A stretch of 64,000 bases of DNA from Acinetobacter piscicola (GTDB lineage: Bacteria; Pseudomonadota; Gammaproteobacteria; Pseudomonadales; Moraxellaceae). Shown here one piece after another: positions 10,235-19,573 of the stretch (within the stretch, counting starts at the first letter, position 1; every line of letters starts with the position of its first letter). The stretch covers positions 3,658,001 through 3,722,000 of the forward strand of contig NZ_CP048659.1 in NCBI RefSeq assembly GCF_015218165.1, written 5' to 3'. The notes beneath the pieces are model-generated. The model was not told the DNA's origin. It did not search any database and saw only the letters and a list, made by a program, of their open reading frames with translations. Position numbers and translations under genes: made by a program.

Positions 10235-10377
10235 CTTGAAAGCCCTAACTGCCGCGAGCACAGCTCTTGGCATAATTTAGGCAAGAAACGTTGTTTCTTG
10301 AAAGCCCTCACTGCCGCGGGCACAGCCCTTGGCGTAAAATCAGCAAAATGCGTTGCATTTTGAAACCCTGATTTTAC
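10235..10377. repeat. Two-copy, two-hairpin palindromic repeat downstream of guaA
   Basis: Two units with 62-bp spacing (starting at 10235 and 10297) share the core CTTGAAAGCCCT(A/C)ACTGCCGCG. Each unit has hairpin A (10251-10271 and 10313-10333, ACA loop), where an A-T pair in unit 1 is replaced by G-C in unit 2. Each also has hairpin B with a GTT loop: CAAGAAAC/GTTTCTTG at 10282-10300, and CAAAATGC/GCATTTTG at 10344-10362. The second B stem is enclosed by GTAAAATCAG (10334-10343) and CTGATTTTAC (10368-10377), which overlaps the guaA stop codon. Compensatory changes suggest selection on structure. Confidence 0.75.
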
Positions 10378-11942
10378 TCCCATTCAATCGTTGCAGGTGG
10401 TTTAGATGAAACGTCATAAACAACACGAGAAACGTCTGCAATTTCATTCATAATACGTGTAGAAATCTTGTCTACGAGGTCGTATGGAAGATGTGCAAAA
10501 CGAGCCGTCATAAAGTCAACCGTTTCAACCGCACGAAGCGCGATGACCCATGCATAACGACGACCATCACCCACCACACCCACAGATTTGACAGGTTGGA
10601 ATACAGCGAAAGCCTGCGCAGTTTTGTCATACCAACCGCTTGCACGAAGCTCTTGCATAAAGATGTCATCAGCTAAACGTAAAATGTCAGCATATTCTTT
10701 TTTCACTTCACCGAGGATACGAACACCTAAACCTGGACCTGGGAATGGATGACGATACAGCATCTCATGTGGCAAACCTAAAGTTGTCCCTAAACGACGT
10801 ACTTCATCTTTAAACAAGTCACGGATTGGCTCAACCAATTCAAACGCTAAATCTTCTGGTAAACCACCCACGTTATGGTGTGATTTAATCACATGCGCTT
10901 TACCATTTTTAGTTGCAGCAGATTCGATCACGTCAGGGTAAATCGTGCCTTGAGCAAGGAAGTTTACGCCATCAAGTTTACGTGCTTCTTCAGCAAAAAC
11001 TTCGATGAACTCACGACCGATGATTTTACGTTTTTTCTCAGGATCAACTTCACCAGCAAGTGCAGACAAGAAACGATTTTCAGCGTCGGCACGAATCACA
11101 CGGATGCCCATATTTTTCGCAAACATGTCCATCACTTGTTCGCCTTCGTTCAAACGAAGTAAGCCATTATCCACAAATACACATGTCAATTGGTCGCCAA
11201 TCGCTTTATGTAAAAGTGCAGCAACCACAGATGAATCCACACCACCTGAAAGACCTAGTAATACTTTTTGATCACCAATTTGCGCACGTAATTGCTCTAC
11301 ACGTAAGTCGATGATGTTTTCAGAATTCCAAAGGTTACGGCAACCACAAATACCATGAACGAAGTTAGACAGAATCTCTGCACCTTTGGCAGTATGTGTC
11401 ACTTCAGGATGGAACTGGATCCCATAGAAACGACGATTTTCATCCGACACCATCGCAAATGGACAGCTTGGTGTGCTTGCAGTCACTTGGAATCCTTCAG
11501 GGATACGCGTTACTTTATCACCGTGGCTCATCCATACTTTCAATTGGTCTTTATTATCTTCAAGATCACCAATCAATTTGTCACGAACCTGAATATTGAC
11601 TTCAGCATAGCCAAACTCATGTACATCACCTGGCTCAACTTTACCGCCAAGTTGCTCTGACATGGTTTGTAAACCATAGCAAATGCCCAATACTGGTACG
11701 CCTAAATTAAAGACGATTTCTGGTGCACGTGGACTGCCTTCTTCATGCACACTTTCAGGACCACCTGAAAGAATGATCCCGTTCGGGTTAAATGCACGAA
11801 TGTCTTCTTCTGACATATCAAACGCATACATTTCAGAATAAACACCAGCTTCACGAACACGGCGTGCAATCAATTGGCTATATTGAGAACCGAAATCCAG
11901 AATGAGGATACGATCTTCAGTAATTTGAGTATTGGTCGTCAT
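10374..11942 (-). CDS. guaA: GMP synthase (glutamine-hydrolysing)
   Basis: Full-length 522-residue enzyme making GMP from XMP, ATP and glutamine. The N-terminal class-I amidotransferase has [15 protein letters not shown], the nucleophile loop GICYGLQ and the GIQFHPEV histidine segment. The ATP pyrophosphatase domain has [17 protein letters not shown]. The C-terminal dimerisation domain has [15 protein letters not shown] and ends IEWE. The start is ATG at 11942. TTGACC on the - strand (GGTCAA at 12086-12091) is a possible -35 for it. Its stop codon is inside a hairpin of the downstream repeat. It is the last backbone gene before the tRNA-Gly island junction. Confidence 0.97.
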   Translation of the reverse strand: MTTNTQITEDRILILDFGSQYSQLIARRVREAGVYSEMYAFDMSEEDIRAFNPNGIILSGGPESVHEEGSPRAPEIVFNLGVPVLGICYGLQTMSEQLGGKVEPGDVHEFGYAEVNIQVRDKLIGDLEDNKDQLKVWMSHGDKVTRIPEGFQVTASTPSCPFAMVSDENRRFYGIQFHPEVTHTAKGAEILSNFVHGICGCRNLWNSENIIDLRVEQLRAQIGDQKVLLGLSGGVDSSVVAALLHKAIGDQLTCVFVDNGLLRLNEGEQVMDMFAKNMGIRVIRADAENRFLSALAGEVDPEKKRKIIGREFIEVFAEEARKLDGVNFLAQGTIYPDVIESAATKNGKAHVIKSHHNVGGLPEDLAFELVEPIRDLFKDEVRRLGTTLGLPHEMLYRHPFPGPGLGVRILGEVKKEYADILRLADDIFMQELRASGWYDKTAQAFAVFQPVKSVGVVGDGRRYAWVIALRAVETVDFMTARFAHLPYDLVDKISTRIMNEIADVSRVVYDVSSKPPATIEWE

Positions 11943-12390
11943 GGATATACAACTATGCAGGCAAATGGATTTAAGCGCCGTATTCTAACATTTTTCAGCG
12001 CAGGACGCACACCATTGCAGCAAATTTGCATAATTTTCCACAAATGTACTTGTGAAATATGCGAATACAACGGAGAGCCCAACTGGGTCAACAAATATAT
12101 TCCATAGTTAAAAAATCTAAACTCAATCAAACAGCAATTTATATAATCACACAAATAATATTCTAATTTTTATCCAATCTAAGGTGATGTATACTGAAAT
12201 AACAGGCGACTTTCACCTGGGAAATTCTTCTATGCAGCCAACTAGTAAAAGCTCTTTGTCATTTAAAGTACTTTATACAGAGTGTGGCACACAATGGTAA
12301 CATTTTGATCACCAAACATGCGGACGGCTAAAAAAATTTATAAGTAGATTCTAGTAAACACTTTGAAACAGCTAGAAAAATATGAATAAA
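11943..12390. other. guaA upstream region with degraded island-end remnant
   Basis: About 450 bp without a convincing gene. The distal part, from about 12258, resembles the region left of the right-hand tRNA array (about 56490-56620): both have TACAGAGTGTGGCACACAAT followed by a GGTCAC-like site. In the left copy these sites have decayed to GGTAAC and GATCACC. It is probably the leftover right end of an older related element. Confidence 0.55.
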
Positions 12391-12399
12391 ATCAACAAT

Positions 12400-12432
12400 A
12401 AAAAAGCCCCCATCTTTCGATGAGGGCTTTTT
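12400..12432. terminator. Terminator of the left tRNA-Gly gene
   Basis: Hairpin built from GCCCCCATC / GATGAGGGC with a TTTC loop, preceded by A6 and followed by T5. It lies just 3' of the tRNA on the - strand. Confidence 0.85.
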
Positions 12433-12437
12433 GAATC

Positions 12438-12513
12438 TGGAGTGGGAAAGGAGACTCGAACTCCCGACCCCAACCTTGGCAAGGTTATGCTCTACCAACT
12501 GAGCTATTCCCGC
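12438..12513 (-). tRNA. tRNA-Gly(GCC), copy with an acceptor-stem mismatch
   Basis: A 76-nt tRNA read on the - strand, with encoded CCA (12438-12440), anticodon GCC in CCTTGCCAAGG, D-loop AGCTCAGTTGGTAGAGC and T-arm GGGAGTTCGAGTCTCC. Unlike the three copies at 56667-56984, its 3' acceptor strand reads TTCCCAC instead of TTCCCGC (base 12443), giving a C2-A71 mismatch. It is now separated from the array promoter by the island, so it may be poorly expressed or decaying. Confidence 0.93.
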
Positions 12514-12559
12514 GGAGTCTATTCGGTTTTTTAAATAAAAAACTAAATCAAAAAAATTT

Positions 12560-12604
12560 TGGAGCGGGAAAGGAGACTCGAACTCCCGACCCCAACCTTG
12601 GCAA
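12560..12604 (-). pseudogene. 3' half of tRNA-Gly left by island integration
   Basis: Forty-five bases identical to the 3' half of the tRNA-Gly gene at 56789-56864, from the CCA end to the anticodon loop. The sequence then changes to island DNA (AGTCACCGAC). The 5' half is absent, so it cannot fold as a tRNA. This is the classic scar of a tyrosine-integrase element using a tRNA gene as attB. Confidence 0.92.
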
Positions 12605-12887
12605 TAGTCACCGACATAAATTACCTTAAACTACAACAACTGTATTTAATTATATTTATTTAAAATCAAATATTTATTATAGTTTTAAAATTTAATGTCA
12701 TTTTATATTATTTAAAGTCACTTAATTATGGTCACTTTTTAATTACATAATTTATAAATAATTACACACATAAAGTGATTTTCAAGGCTGTGGATAATTT
12801 TATTTATATCATTTGGTAAAATTAAATTTTTTTGAGGAATTACTTTTAAAGAATAGTAACAAATCTACTAGGTAGGAATTAAATCAT
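12605..12887. promoter_or_regulatory. Left island end with integrase arm-like GTCAC sites
   Basis: An AT-rich 283-bp stretch with no gene. It contains GTCACCGA immediately inside the junction (12607-12614), AAGTCACTT (12715-12723) and TGGTCACTT (12729-12737). These match the GGTCAC(C/T) sites repeated near the right end and are plausible arm-type integrase/excisionase binding sites. Confidence 0.55.
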
Positions 12888-13095
12888 CGTTTGGTGAAAA
12901 CCAAGATGTATTGCATCAAATGATTAGGCGATAAATTAACAGCAAGAAGCTTTCCTAGTCAGGTGAATGAGATTCATGCACGCGTAGCTGTTTTGAATAA
13001 ATTCACAGAATGAGGTCATCCTCATATCCAAGTTATCTCTTAAATTTGGATCTTTTAGGATAGGTCACCCTTTCAAACCTTTATGTAACAAAGTC
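12888..13095 (+). pseudogene. IS5-family remnant (transposase C-terminus and inverted terminal end)
   Basis: The + strand encodes the end of an IS5-type transposase (KLTARSFPSQVNEIHARVAVL...NKFTE, stop), interrupted by an in-frame TGA after MYCIK. Downstream come about 80 bp of non-coding IS end and a degenerate terminal repeat near TTTATGTAACAAAGTCG. The same segments occur inverted at 14030-14228. It is dead. Confidence 0.8.
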
Positions 13096-13105
13096 GTTTT
13101 TACAG

Positions 13106-13342
13106 CTACGATTTCTGTTTAGCCTTTTGGCGTAAGACATATAAATATAAGTTTTCTACTTTTTCACGTGCCCATGGTGTGGTACGTAAGAATCGCAATG
13201 ATGATTTAACACTTGGGTCTATGCAAAAACATCTAATTTCAATTTTACAACTTAAACCTTCAAAGCCACCATAGTAATCCAATAATTCATCCAAAATATC
13301 AGCAAGTTTTTTGCCATGTAAAGGGTCATTAGAAATGCTCAT
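13106..13342 (-). CDS. VF530-family (DUF2132) DNA-binding protein
   Basis: A 78-residue protein with the VF530 pattern: PLHGKKLADILDELLDYYGG, IEIRCFCIDPSVKSSLRFLR and TTPWAREKVENLYL. The family founder (from Vibrio fischeri) has a structure related to SAP-like DNA-binding folds; the biological role is unknown. The end of the protein is basic (RQKAKQKS). It is trapped between two inverted IS5-like remnants and next to a DUF4236 gene, so it was probably carried there as a passenger. There is no sign of frameshift. Confidence 0.8.
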   Translation of the reverse strand: MSISNDPLHGKKLADILDELLDYYGGFEGLSCKIEIRCFCIDPSVKSSLRFLRTTPWAREKVENLYLYVLRQKAKQKS

Positions 13343-13503
13343 ATTAGATCAACTGTCATTAGGAAAGTATGCATTATAACCTAGGTTAGGTTGAAAAATT
13401 TTCGGATTAAGTATTGTTAATGATCATCAAAGGAACACCTCCTATTAAGTCAGCACATATAACTCATTGAAGTAGGTATTTTGAGGTACAAAAATAGCTA
13501 AAT

Positions 13504-13833
13504 TTAAAAAAGAATTGCCCCGACAATAAAACAAAATAATCCAAAAATTACCCAAATCCAGACATTTGATTTTGGTTGCTCGGTATGTGATGTATAACTC
13601 AATTGCTGTTCCTGAGCTGGATTTTTTTCGTCGCCAGCTTTTTTTATATAAGGTCGATGCTTTGAATAAGATAGACCTGTTCCTGGAATACCAACGTTAG
13701 TTCGGATTCCTTTTTTGCCAATATTTAAAGACGCACCTTTTTTGCCAATACTTGCACTGCTAATTCCTTTATGTGTTAGATTTAACTCTACTCCTGGAAG
13801 AATTTTAATTCTTTTTCGAAATCTAAAACCCAT
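13504..13833 (-). CDS. DUF4236 protein with C-terminal membrane anchor
   Basis: A 109-residue protein. Residues 1-60 match DUF4236: MGFRFRKRIKILPGVELNLT followed by the glycine-rich repeats SIGKKGASLNIGKKGIRTNVGIPGTGLSY. A polar linker is followed by a hydrophobic C-terminal segment (VWIWVIFGLFCFIVGAILF), so it is probably anchored to the membrane by its tail. Function is unknown. It shares the inverted-IS enclosed segment with the VF530 gene. The frame is intact. Confidence 0.8.
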   Translation of the reverse strand: MGFRFRKRIKILPGVELNLTHKGISSASIGKKGASLNIGKKGIRTNVGIPGTGLSYSKHRPYIKKAGDEKNPAQEQQLSYTSHTEQPKSNVWIWVIFGLFCFIVGAILF

Positions 13834-14025
13834 ATTTTCCCCTTTATAAAACTAATTTAGTTTCTGTGTTAATTGTTTGGATACAGTGAAATAAGGTTTT
13901 GATTTAGTCGTATGACTAACTATTTGGCTTATCGAGTGAAATATCGGTATGTTTTTCACAAAGGATATTAACTTTTATACAATAAATCAAACATCAATTT
14001 ATTATGTATAAGCATTTTTGAAAAT

Positions 14026-14956
14026 ACTTAATTGCATAAAGGTTTGACAAGCAGAATCCCCTAATTGAGCCAAATTTAAGAGACAACTTGGATATGAGGA
14101 CGACCTCACTCTGTGAATTTATTTAAGACTACTATGCGTGCATGAATCTCATTCACCTGACTAAGAAAACTCATTGTTGTTAATTTATCACCTAATAATT
14201 TAATGCAATGCATCTTGGTTTCCACCAAACTTCGACGATGATCACCAGACCACTTTTTCCAAAGTGACCTTCCTGGCCATTTGACGGTTTTCAATAACTC
14301 ATTTCTCTGTATAGAACTGAATCAATTTTTTCATCCAAGGGAATTTGAGAGAGTAAATTTTCAAGTACTTGTGAGTCACTGACATGATTTTCCATGAGTT
14401 ATACTGCACGTATTTGAAGCTTTTCAACATCTATAGCAATATAGATCTTCCGCCATTGGCGACGATCTTCAAGTCCATATCTCTTGCATTTCCATTTACC
14501 ATCACCTAGAAACGTCAAGCCAGTAGAGTCCACAAATAGATGCAGCCCACCGCTACTTTTTGGTAGCTAATTGCAATATCAATATGCGTTTGTCTTCTGC
14601 AAAGAGTGGAGTACGAATATCACTGATATTCGGGACAATCCAATCTATGCCGCCCAGTTTAATCAGACGTTGAACAAAGCCGACTATGCGTAAAGACAGT
14701 CGAAATAGCGATTTGATTATTAAGCAGCATTGAATAGCTATATCGGAGTAAATTTGATTTCAACCTTTTTGCCTTGTAGTTGTGCATACCACTGAGTCTT
14801 TGGATCAAACCAAATGAAATATTGCCTCGGTTAATTAAGGCTCGATTATAGGAAGACCAATTGATTTACGATAAGCTTTTAGGGGGCAGGTTTATTCATA
14901 TTGAAATTATATGGCTGAATAAACCTTTATGTTAGATTTGTGCAACAAAGCCATTT
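14026..14956 (-). pseudogene. Degenerate IS5-family insertion sequence
   Basis: About 930 bp of a decayed IS5-type element on the - strand. Transposase pieces can be read in different frames: SYNRALINRGNISFG, GLHLFVDSTGLTFLGDGKWK, DDRRQWRKIYIAIDVE, then NHVSDSQVLENLLSQIPLDE and a C-terminal 62-residue stretch (14106-14294) ending IHARIVVLNKFTE. Several frameshifts and stops break the gene. The end at about 14940-14956 (TGTGCAACAAAGCC) is a typical IS5-group terminal repeat; the other, near 14030, is degraded. Confidence 0.85.
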
Positions 14957-15052
14957 CAAAATATAATTTATATAGTATATTTTAATTATCAAATCTAAAA
15001 TACTTCATAATAAGTATTTCCACCAGCTTAAAATAAGCTTATGCGACACATA

Positions 15053-15083
15053 TTGACGTTTAATGTTATTATTTTTTGATAAT
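15053..15083 (+). promoter_or_regulatory. Possible promoter for sspA
   Basis: TTGACG (15053-15058) and GATAAT (15078-15083) are separated by 19 bp, 50 bp before the sspA ATG. The spacing is long, so this is a tentative call; the rest of 14957-15132 shows only AT-rich DNA. Confidence 0.35.
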
Positions 15084-15132
15084 TAAAATTAGAATCTGTA
15101 TCATCAAATAAAGTCCTAAATTTGATAAGACA

Positions 15133-16239
15133 ATGGTTTATTTAGATTTCGCGGCATCTACTCCTCTTCTTACATCTGTGAAAATGCAATTATCATCTTC
15201 ACTTAATGATGAATATGCAAATCCTTCTGCTGCCCATAAATTAGGTCGCCTCTCTGCTAAAAAGTTAGAAAATGCACGCCATATTATCTCAGAATCCATA
15301 AATGCTTATGCAAGTGAAATTATTTTCACTAGCGGTGCTTCAGAATCTAATAATTTAGCAATAAAAGGTTATGTTCTTGCTAATCAAAATAAGGGAAAAC
15401 ATATTATTACTAGCTCAATTGAGCATAAATGTATCTTAGCTATTTGTAACTATTTAAAGAAAGAATTTGATTATGAAATTACATATATTGCACCACAAAA
15501 AAATGGAATTATAAGAGTACAAGATATTATCTCACAGATGCGTAAAGATACTGTCTTAGTCAGTATTATGCATGTCAACAATGAATTAGGTTCTATTCAA
15601 CCAATCAAAGAAGTTGGTGAAGCTTGTTTCCAACGTAATATTAAATTCCATGTCGATGCAGCACAGTCATATAAAAAAATAATCATTGATGTGGATGATT
15701 TAAATATTGATTTTCTTTCGCTATCTTCACATAAAATTTATGGACCTAAAGGCATTGGTGCCTTATATATCCGAGATATCCGAGAAACAAAAATTCATCC
15801 TATTATTCATGGTGCAGGGCAAGAATTTGGACTTCGTGGAGGTACTCTTGCAACACCTCTCATTCTTGCATTTTCTACTGCAGTGGCAGATCAGAGTCTG
15901 CCAGAACACAAATATCATTTTGAAAGTTTATCGAATTATTTAAAAGGAAAAATTTTAGATTTAGGTTGGAAACTTAATACTCCAACTGAAAATGCAATAC
16001 CTCATATAATTAACTTCACGGTTCCAAACTTAAAAAGCCAATTATTTATCACAAATTCAAATTTTCTCTGTTCAAATGGTTCAGCCTGTTCATCACTTAA
16101 TTTAGAAATGTCTTATGTTTTAAAAGAAATAGGTTTATCTACAGAAGAAGGTTTAGCAACTATACGCATCAGTTTAGGTTTAACAACATCAAAATCTGAT
16201 ATTAATGAGCTTTTAAAACAGTTAGCAAATTTAATATAA
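15133..16239 (+). CDS. sspA: Cysteine desulfurase (SspA/DndA/IscS-like)
   Basis: PLP enzyme of 368 residues that takes sulfur from L-cysteine as a protein persulfide. It has the NifS/IscS layout: LDFAAST start, FTSGASESNNLAIKG, SSIEHKC with H98, HVDAAQSYKK, the PLP lysine K201 in SSHKIYGPKGIGALY, RGGTLATPL, and the flexible loop CSNGSACSS with the likely catalytic C319. It is the first gene of a six-gene run with restriction-type proteins, and a PAPS-reductase-like partner (sspD) lies nearby. The inferred role is therefore sulfur supply for DNA phosphorothioation, not Fe-S housekeeping. A generic IscS duplicate is the alternative. Confidence 0.9.
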   Translation: MVYLDFAASTPLLTSVKMQLSSSLNDEYANPSAAHKLGRLSAKKLENARHIISESINAYASEIIFTSGASESNNLAIKGYVLANQNKGKHIITSSIEHKCILAICNYLKKEFDYEITYIAPQKNGIIRVQDIISQMRKDTVLVSIMHVNNELGSIQPIKEVGEACFQRNIKFHVDAAQSYKKIIIDVDDLNIDFLSLSSHKIYGPKGIGALYIRDIRETKIHPIIHGAGQEFGLRGGTLATPLILAFSTAVADQSLPEHKYHFESLSNYLKGKILDLGWKLNTPTENAIPHIINFTVPNLKSQLFITNSNFLCSNGSACSSLNLEMSYVLKEIGLSTEEGLATIRISLGLTTSKSDINELLKQLANLI

Positions 16240-16270
16240 AATTTTTAAATAAATTTGGGGATACAACACT

Positions 16271-17971
16271 ATGACACAGGACTTTATAAGTTACTTAAAT
16301 TCTTTACATAATTTAACACCTGCTGGTGCAAATGCTCTAGCAGAATCACAGGTAAATACAACATATTTCAATGAAATCTACTCAGAGTTTCCTATTGTCC
16401 ATCATATTTATAATTTATTAACACAAGATAAAAATAATATCATCATTATTACAGGGCATGCAGGTGATGGTAAATCAACTATTGCTTTTGACTTAATTAA
16501 GCGTTTAGATAAGAAGTTCCAACAACATACTTTCCAAAAACATGAGTATTCTGAAAAATATAACTTAAATATATTAAAAGATATGAGTGAACTAAGTCTT
16601 ATTGAACGTAAGAAATGGCTTACTCAAGCATTTAATGAAAGTAATAATTGGTTAATTGTTAGTAATACAGGTCCTCTTTTGACTTCTATTTCCGAATACC
16701 TAAAATCAATTGAATTAACACAAGATATTGAGTCTGAAATCTTCAGATTACTTGATAAAGAAATTAATATCTCTGACCAATTAGAAAATTTAAATCAATT
16801 AAATCTAAGCCTTAATATTAATAATAAGAAACTTTTTATTATTAATATTGCAAAGTTAGATAATATTGAAGTTGCGCTATCAATTTTTAGAAAAATTATT
16901 CAACATAGTGCATGGGATAAATTAGTGCAAGATTACCCTCAACATGCAATTATTCAAAATTATAGTACAATTAGAAATAACCTAGAACACGTTATTCATA
17001 GTATACGTTTACTCTATTTATACCTGCTTAACTATGAAAAACGCTTAACACTGAGACAAATGCTTGCACATTTTTGTGCATCATTAACTGGAGGCTATGA
17101 ACTTGATGAGACTCCTACACAACCTATCATTTTTAGTGATTTATTTTTCGGTTATCAAAATAATCTACCTTGGGAAAAAGCCTTTAAACTCCCTGCAATT
17201 CATTCATTACATCATTTGAATTTTGCAGGCTACTGTAGTTTAGAAATTGAAAAGATGATCACTAATCTTGAAAATTTTAAAAAAGTCGATCCATCATTAT
17301 ATAACTTTATTAGAAATTTTATTCAAAAAGACCAAGACTGTCAGACACATCAATTTAAAGCTGCTCTAAGGCGTTTAATTTTTATTTATAATTTATATCC
17401 TTCAAATTATACGAATGCTCAAGCACAATTTTTAAGCTCTCCTAATATTGAAAAATATAGTAAGTGGCGCTTAGATAATCAAAAATTCACATCTGAATAT
17501 ACCCGACATATTAAAAAAATGAGTTTACAAGCTTTAAATTTATTTTTTAACGGTATAAATGAAGATAAATTTCTTAATATTACATTAAAACGCGCTGATA
17601 GCTCTGTTTTCCAAATTTCACAAATTAAAATTTGTAGTTTTATGGAAAAAGAATTTATTGTTGATTATTGTACTAATAAGCAACAACCTTATTTAGCACT
17701 GAAGAAGGATAATGAAATTCGTTTAGAGCTTAGTTTACCTTTGTTAGATTATATTCAAAATATCATTAAAGGTAATATTACTGAATCTCTCACACCTATT
17801 TACAAAACACAATTAGAACGCTTCAAACTCAGTTTAATTAAATACTCTGAAATTGATTCGGAAGATGAGATTACACTTGTACGTACTTTAGCAAGTGGTG
17901 AAGTACAAGAAAATATCATTAAAATTTCATTAGATTCAAAACAAAATAAAATTTTAACTTTAGAGGATTAA
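16271..17971 (+). CDS. sspF: P-loop ATPase of the PT-dependent restriction module (DptF/SspF-like)
   Basis: Protein of 566 residues with a clear Walker A, TGHAGDGKST, at 61-70, in a NACHT/STAND-like N-terminal ATPase region. The rest is mostly alpha-helical with no catalytic motif I recognise. Length and position (first of three genes ending in a giant HerA/FtsK-type protein, behind a cysteine desulfurase) match DptF of Dnd loci and its SspFGH counterpart. It starts at ATG 16271 after GGGGA, 31 bp behind sspA. The letter assignment rests on size, order and Walker A. The known role of the set is damage to non-PT DNA. Confidence 0.72.
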   Translation: MTQDFISYLNSLHNLTPAGANALAESQVNTTYFNEIYSEFPIVHHIYNLLTQDKNNIIIITGHAGDGKSTIAFDLIKRLDKKFQQHTFQKHEYSEKYNLNILKDMSELSLIERKKWLTQAFNESNNWLIVSNTGPLLTSISEYLKSIELTQDIESEIFRLLDKEINISDQLENLNQLNLSLNINNKKLFIINIAKLDNIEVALSIFRKIIQHSAWDKLVQDYPQHAIIQNYSTIRNNLEHVIHSIRLLYLYLLNYEKRLTLRQMLAHFCASLTGGYELDETPTQPIIFSDLFFGYQNNLPWEKAFKLPAIHSLHHLNFAGYCSLEIEKMITNLENFKKVDPSLYNFIRNFIQKDQDCQTHQFKAALRRLIFIYNLYPSNYTNAQAQFLSSPNIEKYSKWRLDNQKFTSEYTRHIKKMSLQALNLFFNGINEDKFLNITLKRADSSVFQISQIKICSFMEKEFIVDYCTNKQQPYLALKKDNEIRLELSLPLLDYIQNIIKGNITESLTPIYKTQLERFKLSLIKYSEIDSEDEITLVRTLASGEVQENIIKISLDSKQNKILTLED

Positions 17972-17975
17972 TTCA

Positions 17976-19559
17976 TTGAGCACTTTAAATACATATAGTT
18001 ATTTCCCTAAGGTAAATACACCATCACAAAATTCTTCTAATACTAATACCCCACCAAATATTGCTTTGGATATTTTTGGGCGTCGATTTTATGCAGACCA
18101 GACACCTACTGAATATTTATCTGAGTTTTTATTAGTTTTTAATTCAGCAAAAGTTGAGAAAGTTGAAAATACTGAGAATATTTTCGGCAAAAATAGTTTT
18201 CAAGTGAATGATCAAACTACGCATTATTGTCCATCAACACGATTGGCATTAAAGTTCTTTAGTTTTTTTAGCCAATCAAAATTAGAAACGCGTCACCCCG
18301 TACATCAAGATGAATTTTTAAAAGCACTTGAACAACTCAAAACTAGAATGAGTAATTCAATATCAGCAACTGAAAAAAATCAATTGGTACAAACCTTACA
18401 AAACTTACTTTATGGTTTCGTTGGTGTAGCGAAAAATAGAACATGGTCAACGTATAACTTTCTCCCTGTTACACCTATGCTTTTAGGTCGTGAAATCACA
18501 TGGTCACATACAACTGAGCACTTTGATAATTGGGAGCAAAGTAGCAAAGAATTTTCTCAAAGTGATCATAACTTTATGGCACGTGGTGGCGAAGTTTTAT
18601 TTTTACAATTGGGCTATTTATTTTCAAATATCTCAGAAAATTCGCATTTTCTTCAAGAAAAAGCTTCCTCTAAACACTATCAGCATCTTGAATTTAATTT
18701 AGAATTTTTACAGCAAAAACTTGAAAGCGAACTGCAAAAACTGTTCAAGAGCGAAACTCAATCCATTGAAAAAATTTGTGATTTTATTGAGGATGCCCTC
18801 AAAGATTATGATTTGCCTCAAGAAAAATTAGCATCTCATGCCACATTTGCAACTATACCGAAAAACTATGTATTTGAAGCCTTTCTATTTGCTAATGAGC
18901 TTTTGTCACTTTTACAGTCAAACATTAGTAAATTAGAAAAAATTGAATTATTACAATTACTTTGTGTCATGCAAGTCTTACGCTCTATCATAGCACGTTC
19001 AAGACAACTTGATATAACAGCACCAGAAACCAAAAATTTTCATGGTCATTATGCTTGGATCGCTTGTTCTCCTACGGCGACAACATCTGACCCTATTCGT
19101 AAATATGCAGAAAACTCCTATCAAAAAAGTGAAGAAATTATTTATCGTGTTTTACGTGCTGAAGGTAGAAAATATAAAATTCAAGAAAGCCAATATACAA
19201 ATATTGATAAACAAAGTTTCGATGTTTTCAAAAAAATGGCAAAAACCATTGGATTTGTTATCCCAATCACAGGGGGGCATCAACGGTTTGTACTCAATGC
19301 CAATATGATTCGTCTCTTTGTATATACTCTTATTCCTGCTGGAAAACGAATTCAAATGACCGATTTTTTAGCCAGAATTCAAACCCATTTTGCTATTTCA
19401 TTTTTTGGTGAGCAATTACAAGAAGCTTTGCAATGGCAATACGAGCAACCAAGCGATCCGACCACTGATATTAAGTTAACTTGGTTTGAAGAAAGCTTAA
19501 AGCAATCAGGCCTACTGATTGAATTATCAGACTCTGTTTCTATTGTAAAAAATCCTTAA
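17976..19559 (+). CDS. sspG: PT-dependent restriction subunit (DptG/SspG-like)
   Basis: Protein of 527 residues with no P-loop, nuclease motif or membrane segment that I can identify. It is rich in charged helices (EKLESELQKLFKSETQSIEKICDF). It sits between the DptF-like ATPase and the giant DptH-like ATPase, the usual place of DptG, and is called by context only. The start is TTG at 17976, four bases after the sspF stop, with AGAGGA upstream. The near-overlap and weak start suggest low or translationally coupled expression. Confidence 0.6.
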   Translation: MSTLNTYSYFPKVNTPSQNSSNTNTPPNIALDIFGRRFYADQTPTEYLSEFLLVFNSAKVEKVENTENIFGKNSFQVNDQTTHYCPSTRLALKFFSFFSQSKLETRHPVHQDEFLKALEQLKTRMSNSISATEKNQLVQTLQNLLYGFVGVAKNRTWSTYNFLPVTPMLLGREITWSHTTEHFDNWEQSSKEFSQSDHNFMARGGEVLFLQLGYLFSNISENSHFLQEKASSKHYQHLEFNLEFLQQKLESELQKLFKSETQSIEKICDFIEDALKDYDLPQEKLASHATFATIPKNYVFEAFLFANELLSLLQSNISKLEKIELLQLLCVMQVLRSIIARSRQLDITAPETKNFHGHYAWIACSPTATTSDPIRKYAENSYQKSEEIIYRVLRAEGRKYKIQESQYTNIDKQSFDVFKKMAKTIGFVIPITGGHQRFVLNANMIRLFVYTLIPAGKRIQMTDFLARIQTHFAISFFGEQLQEALQWQYEQPSDPTTDIKLTWFEESLKQSGLLIELSDSVSIVKNP

Positions 19560-19573
19560 ATTTGAGAACAAAG

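Larger units (their letters stand above)
12391..12604. repeat. Left flanking direct repeat (attL region) of the 44.2-kb island
   Basis: These 214 bases recur at 56620-56833 with a single difference (T at 12443, C at 56672). The repeat includes a terminator, one complete tRNA-Gly gene, a spacer and the 3' half of a second tRNA-Gly. Identity stops abruptly at 12604/12605, in the anticodon-loop region of the second tRNA, so this is the integration crossover side. Confidence 0.88.

Noticed and set aside
14106..14294. 62-residue frame as an independent gene
   Set aside because: It is the C-terminal fragment of the dead IS5-type transposase, not a standalone protein.
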